64,000 bases of DNA from Acanthopleura granulata (GCA_016165875.1 JABBOT010000003.1:31167663-31231662); one strand, 5' to 3'; numbered from the stretch's first letter, positions 25,090-37,397 are shown. The notes: generated from the letters alone by a model not told the origin. Numbers and translations are program-made.

Positions 25090-26700
25090 CACATGAGTAA
25101 ATTCCGTCAGAATTAAATAACATGTATTTACATACATTGGGCCATGGAACATTCTTCAGCCGTTCGCCAGGTACCTGACAGACCGACTGACTTAAACCTC
25201 AGCTGAAACATTAGGTGAGGGATAGATTTGAACTGACGACCCGCCAAGAACAGAGTTTTACCAGAATAGGAAGTAAGACTTGAGCTGAAGATTAAAAATA
25301 ATGGCAATACATTATTAATGGCAGTCTCTGTGTAAAACAAATTTATGTAACGGTTCTCGTTGTAACAGGTCATGTTAATCTCAATAACAAGTTAAACTGT
25401 ATCTTTCCCATCTAAATATGAGAGGTTTTTACCATCACAAATTGCTTCGGCAAGCTGTTGTCATTCCAAGTCAAATGTTATCGATCACAGAAATGTATTC
25501 GCCTTGTTTACAGTCAGATGATGCTAAGGTGAATTGCGGTCGCAATGTTAAGGAATCCAAGAAATAACGTCCTATAAAAAGCCCTTCAAATCGATGAAAA
25601 GGTCATCTGGTTATGATTGTCACCGGAATCTTCGGTTTATGAGATGGACTTTTTGCCAATGACATTTACTAGGTTTTCTATACTAAAAATAAGACGGTTC
25701 CTCATCTAGTAGGAGAATTGCAACCTATGCCTCAAAAATTTCCACTGACTTCATGAACTAGATGATAGGAAAGGTCAAAGAAAGTTCCCGTTTTCTTTGG
25801 TCGTTAAGTTGATAGGCAGCTTTCTCAATTTCTATGAAGCGAATTCATTCTGTTGGCAACGATGCATGTATGTACATCCAATTATGAGGGAATCGCATTG
25901 GGAATCGAAGTTTATCTGTTTCTGGTTTGCCTGTGGATCGTATCTGTCAATATAAACGTAGACGGCAACATACCAATGACAAATGTATATGGATGTGTGA
26001 GGCCAGAATGACACTGGACATTACATGTACGGACGGAATTCTTAGCTGTCCTATGATGTAAACCTTTCGAATAGCGCTCAAACTGATTCAGAGCATCAAC
26101 TCAACAGTGAAATGCGAGCGCTTTGTCTCCCTTAATTACTAAACACGTTATCTTTTCAAATCTGTTGTATATAACAAGGATCCAGTTATTCCGTATCAAA
26201 CAGCCAACACATTGCAACGTGAAACTTGTCTTCTGCTTTTCTTTGCGGATGCCACAAAATTGGTATTCCATGCTGCCTTGTCTGCTCGGCATTTATCGTT
26301 TCTTTCAATATTTGATCATATTACAACCTAGTCTCCTTGTGGCAAGTCTGTCCCAGCAGGATACCTGCGATGAGCCCTCATTTTAATCTCATAGGTAAGA
26401 GACCAAAATATGACGCCTCATCCTTTCACAGTATTTTGACGCTTATTCTACGAGTGGCAGATTTCATAATGTGGGATTTGACTGAGGTTAGAATTTCCCC
26501 AAAATGTGAATTATATAATAATTTTTGCGGCCCAAGAATGTCAAATTAATAGGTACACAGTTGCCTTAACATGACCTATGTCATGTAACATGTATTCCCA
26601 GTTTTAACGCTATAAGGATCCAAACATCCAAAAACATGAAAACTGGTGGGTGGAATTGTACGCCAGAACTTGATATGTTCACTTACTCTGAGCTCTAATA
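25090..26700. other. No gene seen
   Basis: Frames of 60-87 codons on both strands with no motif. No recognised repeat. Confidence 0.5.
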
Positions 26701-26706
26701 GAATAA

Positions 26707-26757
26707 TAAATTACTTTAAATGGACTTTAAACATCACCGTCCATTTAAAGTAATTTA
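26707..26757. repeat. Perfect 19-bp inverted repeat with 13-base loop
   Basis: The left arm at 26707-26725 is TAAATTACTTTAAATGGAC. The right arm at 26739-26757 is its exact reverse complement. The loop at 26726-26738 is TTTAAACATCACC. Homology of the arms stops at these limits. It would form a stable hairpin as RNA or a cruciform as DNA. It could be a very short palindromic element, a terminal fold-back, or a hairpin RNA source; the sequence alone does not decide. Confidence 0.95.
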
Positions 26758-27029
26758 GAAAGGTTTTCAATGATAAAATCTGCAGAAAACATAAAAAAGC
26801 GTGCTTTTTCTTAATATCCTGACTATGATAACGTGACCAATACCAGTACGTTAATTTTACTTTTATGAATGTTGTACCTTCGTTTATATAGTAACTTTAG
26901 CGGGCCTTGTATAAAACAAATATCTTAACAAAACGTCTTCAAATGTATTCGTTGAACATTGCAATCTGGGTTCCACTTCCATTCCAGGAGCGTGCTCAAT
27001 TTCTGCGTCGGACATTTTATTCCACGAAC

Positions 27030-27095
27030 AATTCGTTGATTTATCCATTTGATGCTTAACACCGTACTCAACAATTTTTCACTTATATGGTCAGT
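27030..27095 (-). mobile_element. SINE family A tail fragment
   Basis: GATTTATCCATTTGATGCTT, AACACCGTACTCAACAATTT and TTCACTTATATGG match the minus-strand tail block with several changes. The body is absent. Confidence 0.65.
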
Positions 27096-27154
27096 TCGAT
27101 GGGTTCGGGGTTCCCACGGGTCAGAAATCCAGAAGTTATTCATGTGGTTATTGA

Positions 27155-27295
27155 AGTGCGGTCCACTATTTTATCACCGTCTGGGATCAGAGCTTATATT
27201 TACCGACACTGTCTGGATATGTTCCCACCTGGACGCTTCCCATTTACACAGTTGTTTGAAATGGTGGCGATTATACATTTCTATTAGCAGAAATG
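27155..27295 (+). repeat. Dispersed repeat family E, copy 2
   Basis: Counterpart of 22335-22462 on the same strand (shared GTCCACT, GGGATCA, CACCTGGACGCT and GATTATACAT at consistent spacing). A 126-codon plus-strand frame (27049-27429) covers it and the SINE fragment just upstream. Because it is built from two repeats I do not call it a gene. A weaker third relative may lie at 4568-4620. Confidence 0.6.
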
Positions 27296-27299
27296 TCAT

Positions 27300-28580
27300 A
27301 CATACGAATCAGTTTTTCATATGCATACATCAGAGAGATGAGGAATTATACACGATGTCAAAATTTATCCGCGTTGTACTGATAGATGTAAATCGTGTAA
27401 TGGAAACACGCAAAGCTTTTCGTACATGAAGACAGGTAACGTTTCAGAGTCTACACGTTCCATTACATACTATTGCGCCATGCATTATTAAGTCTTCAGC
27501 AAGTGATAAATTGATGTTATCGCACTAGACGGATATTTTCACGATTTTCCACTTTACAAGTGAACTGAACCAACAAAGTGACACGATTTTCTCTTGTTTA
27601 TGTCGTATATCAATGTTATCGGGAACTTTCTTTGATGATTAAAGTCTTTCTTTTCATATTATAATTGTAAGTTTAGAACTCTCCCCGGTCACTTTTCCAT
27701 GATTGTAACACATGTTCATCCTTTCAATCGGTAGTCGTCAATAGTTTGTTCATATTGGCTTTTCAGCAACATTCTGTCTTATTTTACAAACGGGAAGCCT
27801 ATTTGTCACCAGATGGATACATAAAAGTATATAAATGGTTTGTGATGAATGACTTTTTGTTTCCTGTGCACTGTTGTATTTGAATACTGGGGAAGACTCT
27901 TTCGCTGGACATGCCAACATTGATTAAACTTGGAGTAAACATCATTAGAAAAACTTTGAAGGCTAATTTATTCATGATTTGAGAAATATTAACTCTTCTT
28001 TGCAAAGGCAGAAATACTTTCAAAATTGCAAACCATAGAATAAATTTTAGTTCCAGTCAGACTTGAGCTGCCATACAAAATGTAAAAGACGAAAGCAAAA
28101 AGTACCCAGTGCAAACAAAAGTAGGCAAACATAAACGGAAATTTGCAATCGAAAATTGAACGTTTGCTACCAATGGAAATGAACAGTGTTTGGAGCCTTT
28201 AATACGCATTGATTTCTGTGCGAACTAATGTTATGCTCACTGTCAAAAAATGTAGGTCGACCAGTATTCCAAAAATAATATGCACAAAGTATATTAAAGT
28301 TTCGTCAGCTCTCAGCGTTTGATAATCTTTCTTTATGAACAGAAATGTCCTCCAGTCATCTTATATATGTTCGTTTTGTTAAAATGACGCTTTCAGCATT
28401 AATCATCGTAATGCTTGACCAGTAACCCTGCGCCGAGTGTAAAGCCAAGGAGAGTTCCAATTTTACGTGTGCAACATTTATGTATGATTCGACTGCAGGA
28501 CATCTCTTTGGTCCCTGAAACCACAGCCGCCTTGCTACATTTATATATGCAGGTTAATGCTAAGGCCTTGTCTATTTTTA
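27300..28580. other. No gene seen
   Basis: No frame longer than 75 codons outside the repeat-derived one ending at 27429. No repeat recognised. Confidence 0.5.
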
Positions 28581-28581
28581 A

Positions 28582-28683
28582 GGCCAAGTAATAATTATTG
28601 TAAAATTTCAATCTGATGATCGATTTCCAAGTAATAGGCCAAGTAATAATTATTGTAAAATATCAATCTGATGATCGATTTCC
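28582..28683 (+). repeat. Recent tandem duplication, 47 bp, two copies
   Basis: 28582-28628 and 28637-28683 are the same 47 bases (beginning GGCCAAGTAATAATTATTG) with a single T/A difference. The 8 bases between them, AAGTAATA, repeat part of the unit. The near identity marks a young event. Confidence 0.93.
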
Positions 28684-29198
28684 TTTCAAATCACAATAGA
28701 ATTTCGCGAAAAATACTGATAAACAACATGTTGTCGTACATAGTTTCTCATGAAAGGGTTCTTAACAACTTAACAACCCAACCACTGGCTGTAACAGCGA
28801 TTCTGTTAATGTTAAACAAGCTAATTCCTTAAAGAATAACTAACAAGGGAGTATTATGGCATTGTAAACAGTGTCCAGCTTTCCAATTAAATGCTTCTGG
28901 CGTGTGGATAATGTATTAATGAATAAAATAATAGGCGTATAGCCACCTTTCACCACAAATAGCTGAATCTTTACAGATTTAATGGTTTACTTCCGCTGAT
29001 CTTTCCCTTGGATCGTGACAGTCTGCGTGACTTTTATTGACTGATAATCTACTGTGACTGGGACAGGAAAGCCGTTTAAGAAGACTGGAGGTTATCAAAG
29101 TAAAGCCGCGAGTCCCTGCACAAGCCGCAGAGGTCAGTACAGTTAAAGGTGTGAAGTTACCATGACAAATGCAAACAGCTGAGGAACTGCATGGAATT

Positions 29199-29219
29199 GG
29201 GGTGGGGGGGTGGGGGTGG
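29199..29219 (+). other. G-quadruplex-forming motif
   Basis: G runs of 4, 7, 5 and 2 separated by single T bases; the 7-G run can supply two runs, giving four runs of three or more. It sits in a purine-rich stretch of about 30 bases. Confidence 0.7.
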
Positions 29220-29560
29220 AAAATATGGAAATGAGAAATCAAGTTTGTCCTCATTCGTCAAAAAGTCGATTCTCCATGATCATCTCGATGCGAAATTTGT
29301 GGAATCTAGGTCTTGGGTGAAATGTCCATCAAAAAGTCACTTCAATTTGTCATGATGGACATGTCTAGACTTGAATAAAAGTGAAATATTCTTATGTTAA
29401 AATGAGATGTACTATAAGGAAGAACAGGCAAATGGAAATGTTCTGCCCTAAAAACCATGTGATATTTGCTCGATGTGTTCTTGTATTTTAAATTAACATG
29501 GGAAGAAACAATTGCACGATAAAGCAGTAAAGAGGGCTCAGTTATGATGATATAAAAAAA

Positions 29561-30004
29561 CCACGTGGTTCTATCCTGAGCTCTAGGTGCTATCCATTGT
29601 AAATTTGCTTTTTCCTGACTGTGAAGGTCCAGTGATCGAGGATGTTGTTCAACCGTCGAAGCCTTACCCTTCAAAAAATGATAAATTCAAGATTGTGGAC
29701 ATGAGGGAAGAAAAATAAATTGTCCACACTAGAACTCCAAAACCAGTATGAAGATGATTTCATTGGCAATGAATATTTAAAGTAGAAAGATAACATCATC
29801 GCGTGATCTCGTTGTCAGCGCCCTGGAAAAGGCAGCGGTCGTGAATTCCATTTCAGCCTGATAACATCCCGGTGCAACCTGGAACCTTTTATATGGGGTG
29901 TTAATCTGAAGCCTACTAATAAGGGTATATGTGGAGCTTTACAGAGGCAAGACATTTAATTCCAAAGGTTCAGTGGCCGTACCTTTCTTTTCTAAGTGTG
30001 TACA
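29561..30004 (+). repeat. Dispersed repeat family C, copy 1
   Basis: Aligns end to end with 62358-62830 on the same strand. Shared segments in order include GTGGTTCTATCCTGAGCTCT, GATTGTGGACATGAGGGAAG, GCAATGAATATTTAAAGTAG, a 30-base block identical in both (29816-29845), CTTTTATATGGGGTG and CAGAGGCAAGACAT. There is no long frame and no recognised ends. Element class is unknown. Confidence 0.85.
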
Positions 30005-30309
30005 GCTTGATGTGATTTCAGTGACATAACACCAATCTTGAGTTTATTCCGGCTATTCTTAACCAATTCCAGTCTAAGGTATTTTATTCAAAATAAACAT
30101 TGATGTGGTGCTTGTGTAAATTTGTGCATGCTTTATCGTCGATTTTAAGTTTATTTTCCTCATATAACCGCGTTTTATAGCCTGTTACATGTCGTGGATA
30201 TTTTATTTTGGTGTTACCACGAAACACAAGAACTCCCCATTAATCAAGCTGATAGTAAAGTAATTCAGGCGAAAATTTACTAGTTACTTTGCTAGGTGCG
30301 AGGTCTCCT

Positions 30310-30405
30310 CCCGTCCTGACCCAGTTTTCTCCACCATTAATCTTCACCGCTGGAGTTAAGTGAAATATTCCTGGGAGCGCCGAAAACACCAATGAAATAA
30401 ATGGT
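30310..30405 (+). mobile_element. Degraded SINE family A, 3' end only
   Basis: CCAGTTTTCTCCACCATTAAT, GTTAAGTGAAATATTCCTGG, GCGCCGAAAACACC and AATGAAATAAAT are the family A body end and tail block with substitutions. The 5' limit is unclear. Confidence 0.75.
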
Positions 30406-30984
30406 TTAGCATCACGCGATACTGGTCATATAGGTGGCAAGTACTCGGGTAATGAGACACTTGAGCGGTCATTCTGTTGAATAACGAATAAGGTAACACA
30501 TATGTTTTTCATCTCCTATAAATGGACTATTGTCGTACAACCTGGCTGATTAATGTCATTAGAAAAGATGGCTCTATGGACTTCACTATTTATGACGTCA
30601 GATTTGAAGTGAGTTGAGAAGCACACAAATATTTTGGCAGATTGTAGCATAACCCTTATGCACAAAATAAAATTTTGAAGGGTGTATTGAGTGTTAATTG
30701 TTCGCATGTCTAGCTTCAAATCCCAAAAGTTGTTCATTCTTGCAAGCTTTCTATAGCGGTAGAATCCGACATGGGTTTATATTGCTGTAGTCAGGGACCT
30801 CTTTCTACTGGTCCCTGTAGCATTATATGTACTATTTGTTCAGGTTCATGTATCTTGTTAATGGGAATTAGCCAATCTATATAATGTCATCTTTTACCAA
30901 AGCATCTTGCATTATTTGATATATCATGCTGAATATCTCTTTTGTGTTTGTTTAGGAGTGTTTGGTCATTTAGATACTCATTTA

Positions 30985-31034
30985 GTCATCATATGACTGA
31001 AAAATTGTTGAGTAGGACGTGAAACCCAAGCATA
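30985..31034 (+). mobile_element. Short SINE-like tail remnant
   Basis: CATATGACTGAAAAATTGTT, GAGTAGGACGTGAAACCCAA resembles the tail of a mollusc SINE related to, but distinct from, family A (gamma: 'GTTGAGTACGACGTAAAACC' type). Only about 45 bases remain, so the assignment is weak. Confidence 0.4.
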
Positions 31035-31397
31035 TATACATGCATTTAGAGACGTAAATCTAGGAAACAAAATCTCGATTCAGAAAACACAGAGGGCTTC
31101 GGAAGAGGTATCATAGTCATGCAGGTGGAGGCACGGTTTGTATAGTGAGAGAATGGCGTCATTCGGTCTATAGGGCAAAATATGGTCAGCTGCAGCCAAA
31201 TTATGTAAAAAAAGAGAATATAAATATAAACTAAAATGTTGTTTTTTCTGTACTCACGATGAATTAAAATGGATTTTTCAGGAAGATTTACATGAACATC
31301 CTTGATTGCAAATGTCTCTATTGGGCCAGTTGTCCCCATATTATGTCATCAGGGGTTTGATTATCATAGAAGATATAATAGAGTGCATGTTAAGTGC

Positions 31398-31640
31398 TTA
31401 ACCAAGGTTGATTTAACTAAGTGACGGAATTGCCCACTGACAGACAAAAGGGTGAAGCGCCGCCGCCGCCTCCCAGGAATTGATCAAAACCTCATTAATT
31501 AGATTGTTACCGTCACTGGGCAACTTGGAAATCTCAATGGACGTCCGAAATAGGTGGTCCAATTTCTCCTTAAAATGATGCATGGAACGTTGTAAAAACA
31601 ACGCCATTGATTTCTAAACAGGCGTGGGAATTCTTTTTCT
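31398..31640 (-). repeat. Dispersed repeat family B, copy 2
   Basis: Shares TTAACTAAGTGACGGAATTG, ATTAGATTGTTACCGTCACT, GGCAACTTGGAAATCTCAAT and GCCATTGATTTCTAAACAGG with copies 1, 3 and 4. It contains a short GCC-repeat interruption (GCGCCGCCGCCGCC, about 31458-31471) absent from the others. Two 64-codon minus-strand frames here are shadows, since they are not in a frame kept open in the other copies. Confidence 0.75.
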
Positions 31641-32287
31641 CGCTTGATTAATGGAAAGTCCTCAACATTGATTGATTTATATTGTTTTTTCATTTTATAT
31701 CCGTTTTAACTGTTTTTAAAACAATAGTCTTTGTCAGTGACTACATTTTCAACCCATTAGTCAGTTTGTTTCATTGTTTCGGTTTGTGTTTGTTCTGTGC
31801 ATATAACACGGAAGTAAAATTTATGACAATTTGGTCACGCTCTCCAAATAGGTTCTGATTATTCTGTCATGGCTTATAGGTTACACATGCGCATTTCGAG
31901 CAATGGGAAACTCGTTTAACTCCTTCCCGCCATTAACAAAGGGGCCCAAAGCCGTGTGCTCCTTTGTTCTTTCTTGGATTAAGTCACAAGTATAGGTGAA
32001 TGTGTGCTCAAAAACCAATAGGTAGTACAGAAACACTGCAACGTCACAGCACAAAATGATGTGTTTCTCCGCTATTTGGACCCTCAGAATTTCCCATCAG
32101 GTCCAAGATTTGGTGCCGAATTAAACAGTGCTGAAGCACTGATTAGATAATACTGCCACACAGACAATCTAGGTTGCTGACACACCATAAATTTAATACC
32201 GTCATTTTAGTATACAACTGGTTGAAATATTTCACAATTTTGTCTGCTTTGGATACAACTGAAAACTTTATTTAGCCACGGTTAGTA

Positions 32288-32308
32288 CCCACCCCACACC
32301 CCTACCCC
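32288..32308 (-). other. G-quadruplex-forming motif (minus strand)
   Basis: Four C runs of 3, 4, 4 and 4 bases with loops of 1, 3 and 2 on the plus strand give a G-quadruplex pattern on the minus strand and an i-motif pattern on the plus strand. Confidence 0.7.
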
Positions 32309-34101
32309 TTGGAGGTTACCAAGGAGACAAAATGCTATTATGTCACTTCCAGAAGCCACAGCTAAAAAATGGTGATCATGCTAGGTTGGTCCAAGAAAGG
32401 TGAAAGCTGTGTGTTTTGGTAGGAAAACCGCCAAGCGCAAGTTTGGGAAATATATGTTGGGGATTGAATTTAAGGAATATAATGCACTGGTGTAATCTTA
32501 AGTATAAAGAAGTTTGTCAGGTTGGTTTGGCCTTTTCGGTTATCACCACCCACAAACTTGGACACATAAACAAACGTTAAATGGTTTTCAGCTTGACATG
32601 AAAGACCAGTCTGATAAATAAAGAGGTAAAACTTAATAATAATATAATTAGCGAGCCTTTTCATGATCTGGACATCTGTAAGGAAACATATTAAGGATTG
32701 ATAAGCATAAATGTTGTAATAGATGTTCAATAGATGATTGCATCCAGTTGTCAAGTCCCATTAAATTTCTTATGAGGAAGTAGCGGGCTTTTCACTTTCC
32801 TCGAAAAAAAATGGCAATTCTATATTCCCATATTGCCATCCAATGACTTTATCATCACAAATATTCAGATTCTTTTCTTTTCCTTTTTTCATTTTATGGT
32901 TAAAGTTATAATCACAAATGTGTTTACACACGAAAATTACCAGTGTAAATACCAGTGAGAATGCTAAAGAATTACACACACAAGGCCTCACGAAACTGAC
33001 TGAAATCAAAAGTGTCAACAGCAGTTTGAGCCGAGGTAGGGTATTCTTTGGACTGAAGTTGTGTACTTACTTGTATTTATATGAATCTTCTGGCACACAA
33101 TAAAACAGCTCATGGCTCTGATATGCCAATGTAACCAGTAGAGAACGAATTACAGAGAGACGGACGTATATAACCAAGCATATCCATCTGTAGTAACATG
33201 TTAAGCTATCTGGCTGAGCAGCGGGGATTTTTGGCAGATACATCCATTGACAAGACCAGACAAATTTCCTCTGGTTGAGTGCTAAGGTTATGTTGACATA
33301 GAAACAGAACGGCGGATATTATTCTCAGTTGTCTGGCTATATAGGCGGGAGCAATCTGTTCAGTGAACATTGAAGAAACGCAAAGATAGGCATGAAGTTT
33401 GGACGGTCAAGAAAGATAGGGATACAAAAAGAGCACAAGTCCATTTTTAAGTGTTGGAAGGTTTTTTCTAAAGTCAGACGGGTATAAAATGTGGAATCAT
33501 AAACTTGTTGTCCTTCGTTCATTTTATTGCTACTTCTACCAACATCAACCGATAATACAATTTAACTCTAACCATCCATAAGATTATAAAAGAGGAATAA
33601 TCGATGAACTGTTCCAACCAATGGGACAGGCTTTGTGTCTTTTTAATTCCAGGTCACGAATGAAGTGAGTCGCCTTTAAGATGGCGCCTCTCGATTGCAA
33701 ATAGCACACTACATCATTTACTTGAGACCTGCTTAACGGAAACAGTTGAGGAGCAATCCATTTTCAGTTATCGGAATCTCTGTAGCGCTAACAAGTCTAG
33801 GGTATGGTTAAATTATTTGCTTTCCTTGTCTTGCAGTCTTGTTTTGTGATGATAACGACAGGCTAGGGTATAATTTCTCCGACGTAACTAAAGTTGCAGA
33901 GGAAACAAGTTGTAGGAATCTTTCAAGCTTTGGCACCTGAATGAATGCCATTGTATTGCGAGATAGGTACCAAAGTGGGTTATAAATTGAGATCCATACA
34001 CACTGTCAGATCCGAAATCACATAAATCCCAAAGTCGTAAAGATCGTTAATGTCTGTACAACTATAGAAAAATGGTATACATTACAAATTCTGCATAAAT
34101 A

Positions 34102-34120
34102 CCCACCCACCCACACCCCC
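34102..34120 (-). other. G-quadruplex-forming motif (minus strand)
   Basis: C runs of 3, 3, 3 and 5 with loops of 1, 1 and 3. It lies about 110 bases before the start of an open stretch leading into repeat family D. Confidence 0.7.
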
Positions 34121-34329
34121 TCTCGTACACTGTCCTAATATTATCAAAAATTTTCTTACAAAATAATCAATTACTGTGATAAATTAGTATTAATAATTAT
34201 TTAAAATCTATGCTGTCATATTCCTTCTGAAAATGCCGAAATTTTCTAAAATGTGTACAAAAATATTGGTGCAACTCTATCAAAGGCGCTATTTAAACCA
34301 ATTAAGTCCTTGGCTCAGTGTTGTGAAGT

Positions 34330-35142
34330 GTCAGTCTGCAGGCAACAGGTCATGTGGTCATCGAGTTGACTTCTTCGAATACATCTCTTTCCTCATCGGT
34401 TGCGTTTTCACATCAGAAACGTTGCCTTGCAAGGTGAGGTATTTACCACCATGCTCTGTACGTTATGTTCCTTCCCTAAAAACCCGACAGTCGTTGTTAA
34501 ATATTGTTCAGCATGATGAAAACATCCCACTCAAATTACGGAATAAAATGAAATCAAACCATTGTTCTGTGATATTTATGTAATGCGTTTCTGCTTATGG
34601 TTGCCTGCAGTTCGTATAAGACCGGGTTTGAAATTAAAGATTCGCTTGACTCTGTAAGGCGAAAACGCTCCCATCTCTGGACAAAGGGCTGGAAACTTGA
34701 ATGTTCAAATCCTTTCGTATGTGGACACTGGACTGTGTTTGTAATGAAGTTGCGATTCCTGTCATTTATTAGGGAATTCAAGTTGTCGACTCATGGGTTT
34801 CGTGTGCCGCCAGAATGATCCGACACTGTCCTATATGTCGATATATTTCCAGGGAAAAAAGACTTCCAGCCACTAATGACTACAGCGAGGAAATCTTGGA
34901 CGGAGTCAGTGAGCGATGTGAGTTACATCGAGGCCGAGTGTGGATATATGGCGGCTGGCCTTCCCTCTGTCACATTGAACACATTTATCTGGGTCATCTG
35001 TCTGGTATAGTTCGCTGCCACTGGAGAGGGTCAATCCTCCAACCCATTGCTCAACGTCATGGTAATCCGGCTCCGGTGCCTGCGCAATCAGACTATGGGC
35101 CATATGTCATATGTGGCCAAATCGCGCAAAAACTTTACGCTG
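34330..35142 (+). repeat. Dispersed repeat family D, copy 1, with a shared small reading frame
   Basis: The part from 34590 to 35142 aligns clearly with the reverse strand of 44882-45425; weaker similarity may extend back to about 34330. Strong segments are CTGTGTTTGTAATGAAG, GTCATTTA, CTTGGACGGA, CATCTGTCTGGTATAGTTCG and CCCATTGCTCAACGTCATGG. Both copies have ATG at the same aligned position (34597 here), and the frames align as K-T-x-x-E-x-K near residue 8 and VFVMK near residue 47. Here this frame runs 73 codons to 34818. Overlapping it at 34815-35393 is a 192-codon frame, the second longest in the window, but that frame is closed in copy 2. No known domain recognised. It may be an old mobile element or a duplicated gene fragment. 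Confidence 0.7.
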
Positions 35143-35149
35143 TGAAAAA

Positions 35150-35680
35150 CGGATTGGTGTATCACATTACGAGCAGCAGGAAGAATAAAATTATTATTAA
35201 TACATTTTCAAATAAAACGATATCTGTCTGGCTTCCCCACTTATTTATACAAGCAATTCACATATTCTTCGGTTTTTTGACCAAAGTAAGTGTATATCAC
35301 GTATGTGATCAATACGTATTTTTACCTCAGATGAGGGGGCATTCGTCAGTAAAGGTGGCTTACCCAATTATATCCAGTTTTCTCCATAGATAAAACTGGT
35401 CTTCATTGTATTTTTGTAAAATTCTCGAGTCAAAGCATGTATCAAAACAATATGGAACAAAATCGTGCAAGGTATGCCTGGTCGGTTTCCCAAAGAAGCA
35501 TAGAGTTTCTAGACTTTTGAATATCTTTACATCCACTTTATGCCAACATTTCGTAAGTTATCTTGTAGTTTACAGACAAAGGGCGACCAGGCGTCTGAAT
35601 GTGTAAGTCAAAATGGCTACAAGACTAGTCCGATATCGGATATCTGGGTAGTACTTGAAATGACTTGCACAATGACAGAT
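35150..35680. other. No separate gene seen
   Basis: The 3' part of the 192-codon frame (to 35393) lies here, outside the region shared with 44.9 kb. It is AT-rich and lacks motifs. Nothing else noted. Confidence 0.4.
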
Positions 35681-35682
35681 AA

Positions 35683-35880
35683 AAAAGCAAGCAAAACATA
35701 AACAAACAAACAAACAGATAAACGAGCAAACAAACAAGGAAATCAAAGAAAGGAACAGGCAAACAAAGAAACAAGCACGCAAGCAAGCAAACAAGGAGAG
35801 AAAGAAAAACCTTTAAAGAAGGATGTAAGCAAAATCACAAACATGCCAAGAAGTAAGCAAATAAACCAACAAACAGTTTT
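35683..35880 (+). repeat. Degenerate CAAA / CAAG simple-sequence tract
   Basis: About 200 bases dominated by AAAC, AAGC and AAAG tetramers, for example ACAAACAAACAAACAG and GCAAGCAAACAAGG, with no T-rich interruption. A 74-codon minus-strand frame rich in C, F, L and V is produced by the reverse of this tract and is not a gene. Confidence 0.85.
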
Positions 35881-36420
35881 GTTGACACTCTTGTGATGCA
35901 TGTTACGAATAGTTTTTGAGAGTTTTAATGGGAGTCTTTCGAATTAATAAAGATACGCAGAATTATCTGTTTCCAATCAGTGGTCTGGGCAGATCAGCGA
36001 CGATACCTCGTTGGACCGAATTTGGCACCAGACTAAACCCTTTTCTCCTGGGGGCGGTTGGTGTTACGTACAGATAGCTTAACTTCATGCATTTCCATGA
36101 GAAATCATGGGTTAATCGGTAACGTTGTCTCTGAACTGTGTAAATGGAGGAAGAATTAATTCACCAGAAGCCGTAGGGTACTATTGTGTCTGATAAGTCG
36201 AAAAAGGCCAGCCATGTTAAAGTAGCTATTTAGATTGCTAGGGTTTGCGAGCTGTACATCTTGAACGTTAATCTATTAACGAGGATCATTTTCTTTCTCC
36301 GTAGAACACAATTAAAGTGGATCTTGGAAAATTCGAATATTCCTGATGGTTAAACTAAACCGGGGCACATTTTGTCAAGATACATATCGCATGAATCACG
36401 GTCGTTGTGTTAGATGTCCT

Positions 36421-36690
36421 CTTAGCCAACGTAGACGTAACTAACCGACTATAACATCGATAGACAACCAGGCAGGAATGGACATGCTCCTCATTTATCA
36501 AGCTCTTAAGGCCGCTGGGCAACTTAAGAATCTGAACAGACGTCTGAATTTGTTCGTCCTATTCCTGCTTAAACTGATTAATGGACAGACGGAAAAAAAA
36601 GAAAAAAAATCATCGCCGCTGATTTCGAAGCGATCGTGAGAATTCTGTATGCCTCTTGTGGCAGGGGATATGGCAATTTCGCCAGAACAG
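36421..36690 (-). repeat. Dispersed repeat family B, copy 3
   Basis: Shares GACGTAACTAACCGACTATA, CTCATTTATCAAGCTCTTAAG, TGGGCAACTTAAGAATCTGA, ATTTCGAAGCGATCGTGAGA and CTTGTGGCAGGGGATATGG with the other copies; the last two segments are matched best by copy 4. A poly-A/G interruption (36591-36608) is private to this copy. Confidence 0.75.
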
Positions 36691-37370
36691 GGAAACTGCA
36701 ATTTATATCCCTGAAAGAAATGATCCTTTACACTGTGTTAAACGATCGAACAATAAAGAGAAAAAAGATGTAGCCCTTCACCAATATACTATGCACCGTA
36801 GCATAGAATTCTGGCATGAATGCTTACTATTGCTATTCTTTGAATATGTCGTATGTTTTCTCTAATTATACTAAATTGGTTAATTTATAATTTATAATTT
36901 TTATTTTTTTTCAACACTTCACAAGTTTGACTGTATTAGGCTGGAAATCTATTTAAGTGATTTCAGCAGATTTGTCTTCAGGCATATTTACGGTAATATG
37001 TCAATTGTTCACGAACTGCTGCCCAAACGATAATGATAACACTGTATCCTGAGAAGCTATACCCGAGCTCCCACCGCTTAGGCACATGACTGTGTTTGGA
37101 ACGCTGAACCAGTCGTGCCAATTCAACCACACAAATATGAGGATACGAGAACAAGTATTTATCAGAGCAAACTGCTGATATGCAGGATTCTACATGATTG
37201 TTGTTACACCCTGTCAGTCATGTTATTATGGTTGGCGTACTCACAGTCAGACTTCGCTTGTATGGAAATTTCAGTCATGGGCCACTATCCGTTATCCCCA
37301 ATCGATCCGGGGTTAGTTAGTGATGAGCTTCAAGGAAAACTAGTTCTGAGGAGGTAAACTTTATTCCAAT
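36690..37370. other. No gene seen
   Basis: Two frames of 69 and 80 codons on the plus strand, no motif. The stretch around 36880-36910 is very AT-rich. Confidence 0.5.
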
Positions 37371-37373
37371 GTT

Positions 37374-37397
37374 ATATTATTATTATTATTATTATTT
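37374..37397 (+). repeat. TAT/ATT microsatellite
   Basis: About eight uninterrupted trinucleotide units (TATTATTATTATTATTATT). Confidence 0.9.

Larger units (their letters stand above)
31640..34225. other. No gene seen
   Basis: Frames of 61-94 codons only. Two C-rich quadruplex-type motifs (32288-32308 and 34102-34120) are listed separately. Confidence 0.5.

Noticed and set aside
27049..27429. Plus-strand 126-codon frame
   Set aside because: Built from a SINE tail fragment and a family E copy, with no motif and no counterpart frame in the other family E copy.
35570..35794. Minus-strand 74-codon cysteine/phenylalanine-rich frame
   Set aside because: Product of the reversed CAAA/CAAG simple-sequence tract.
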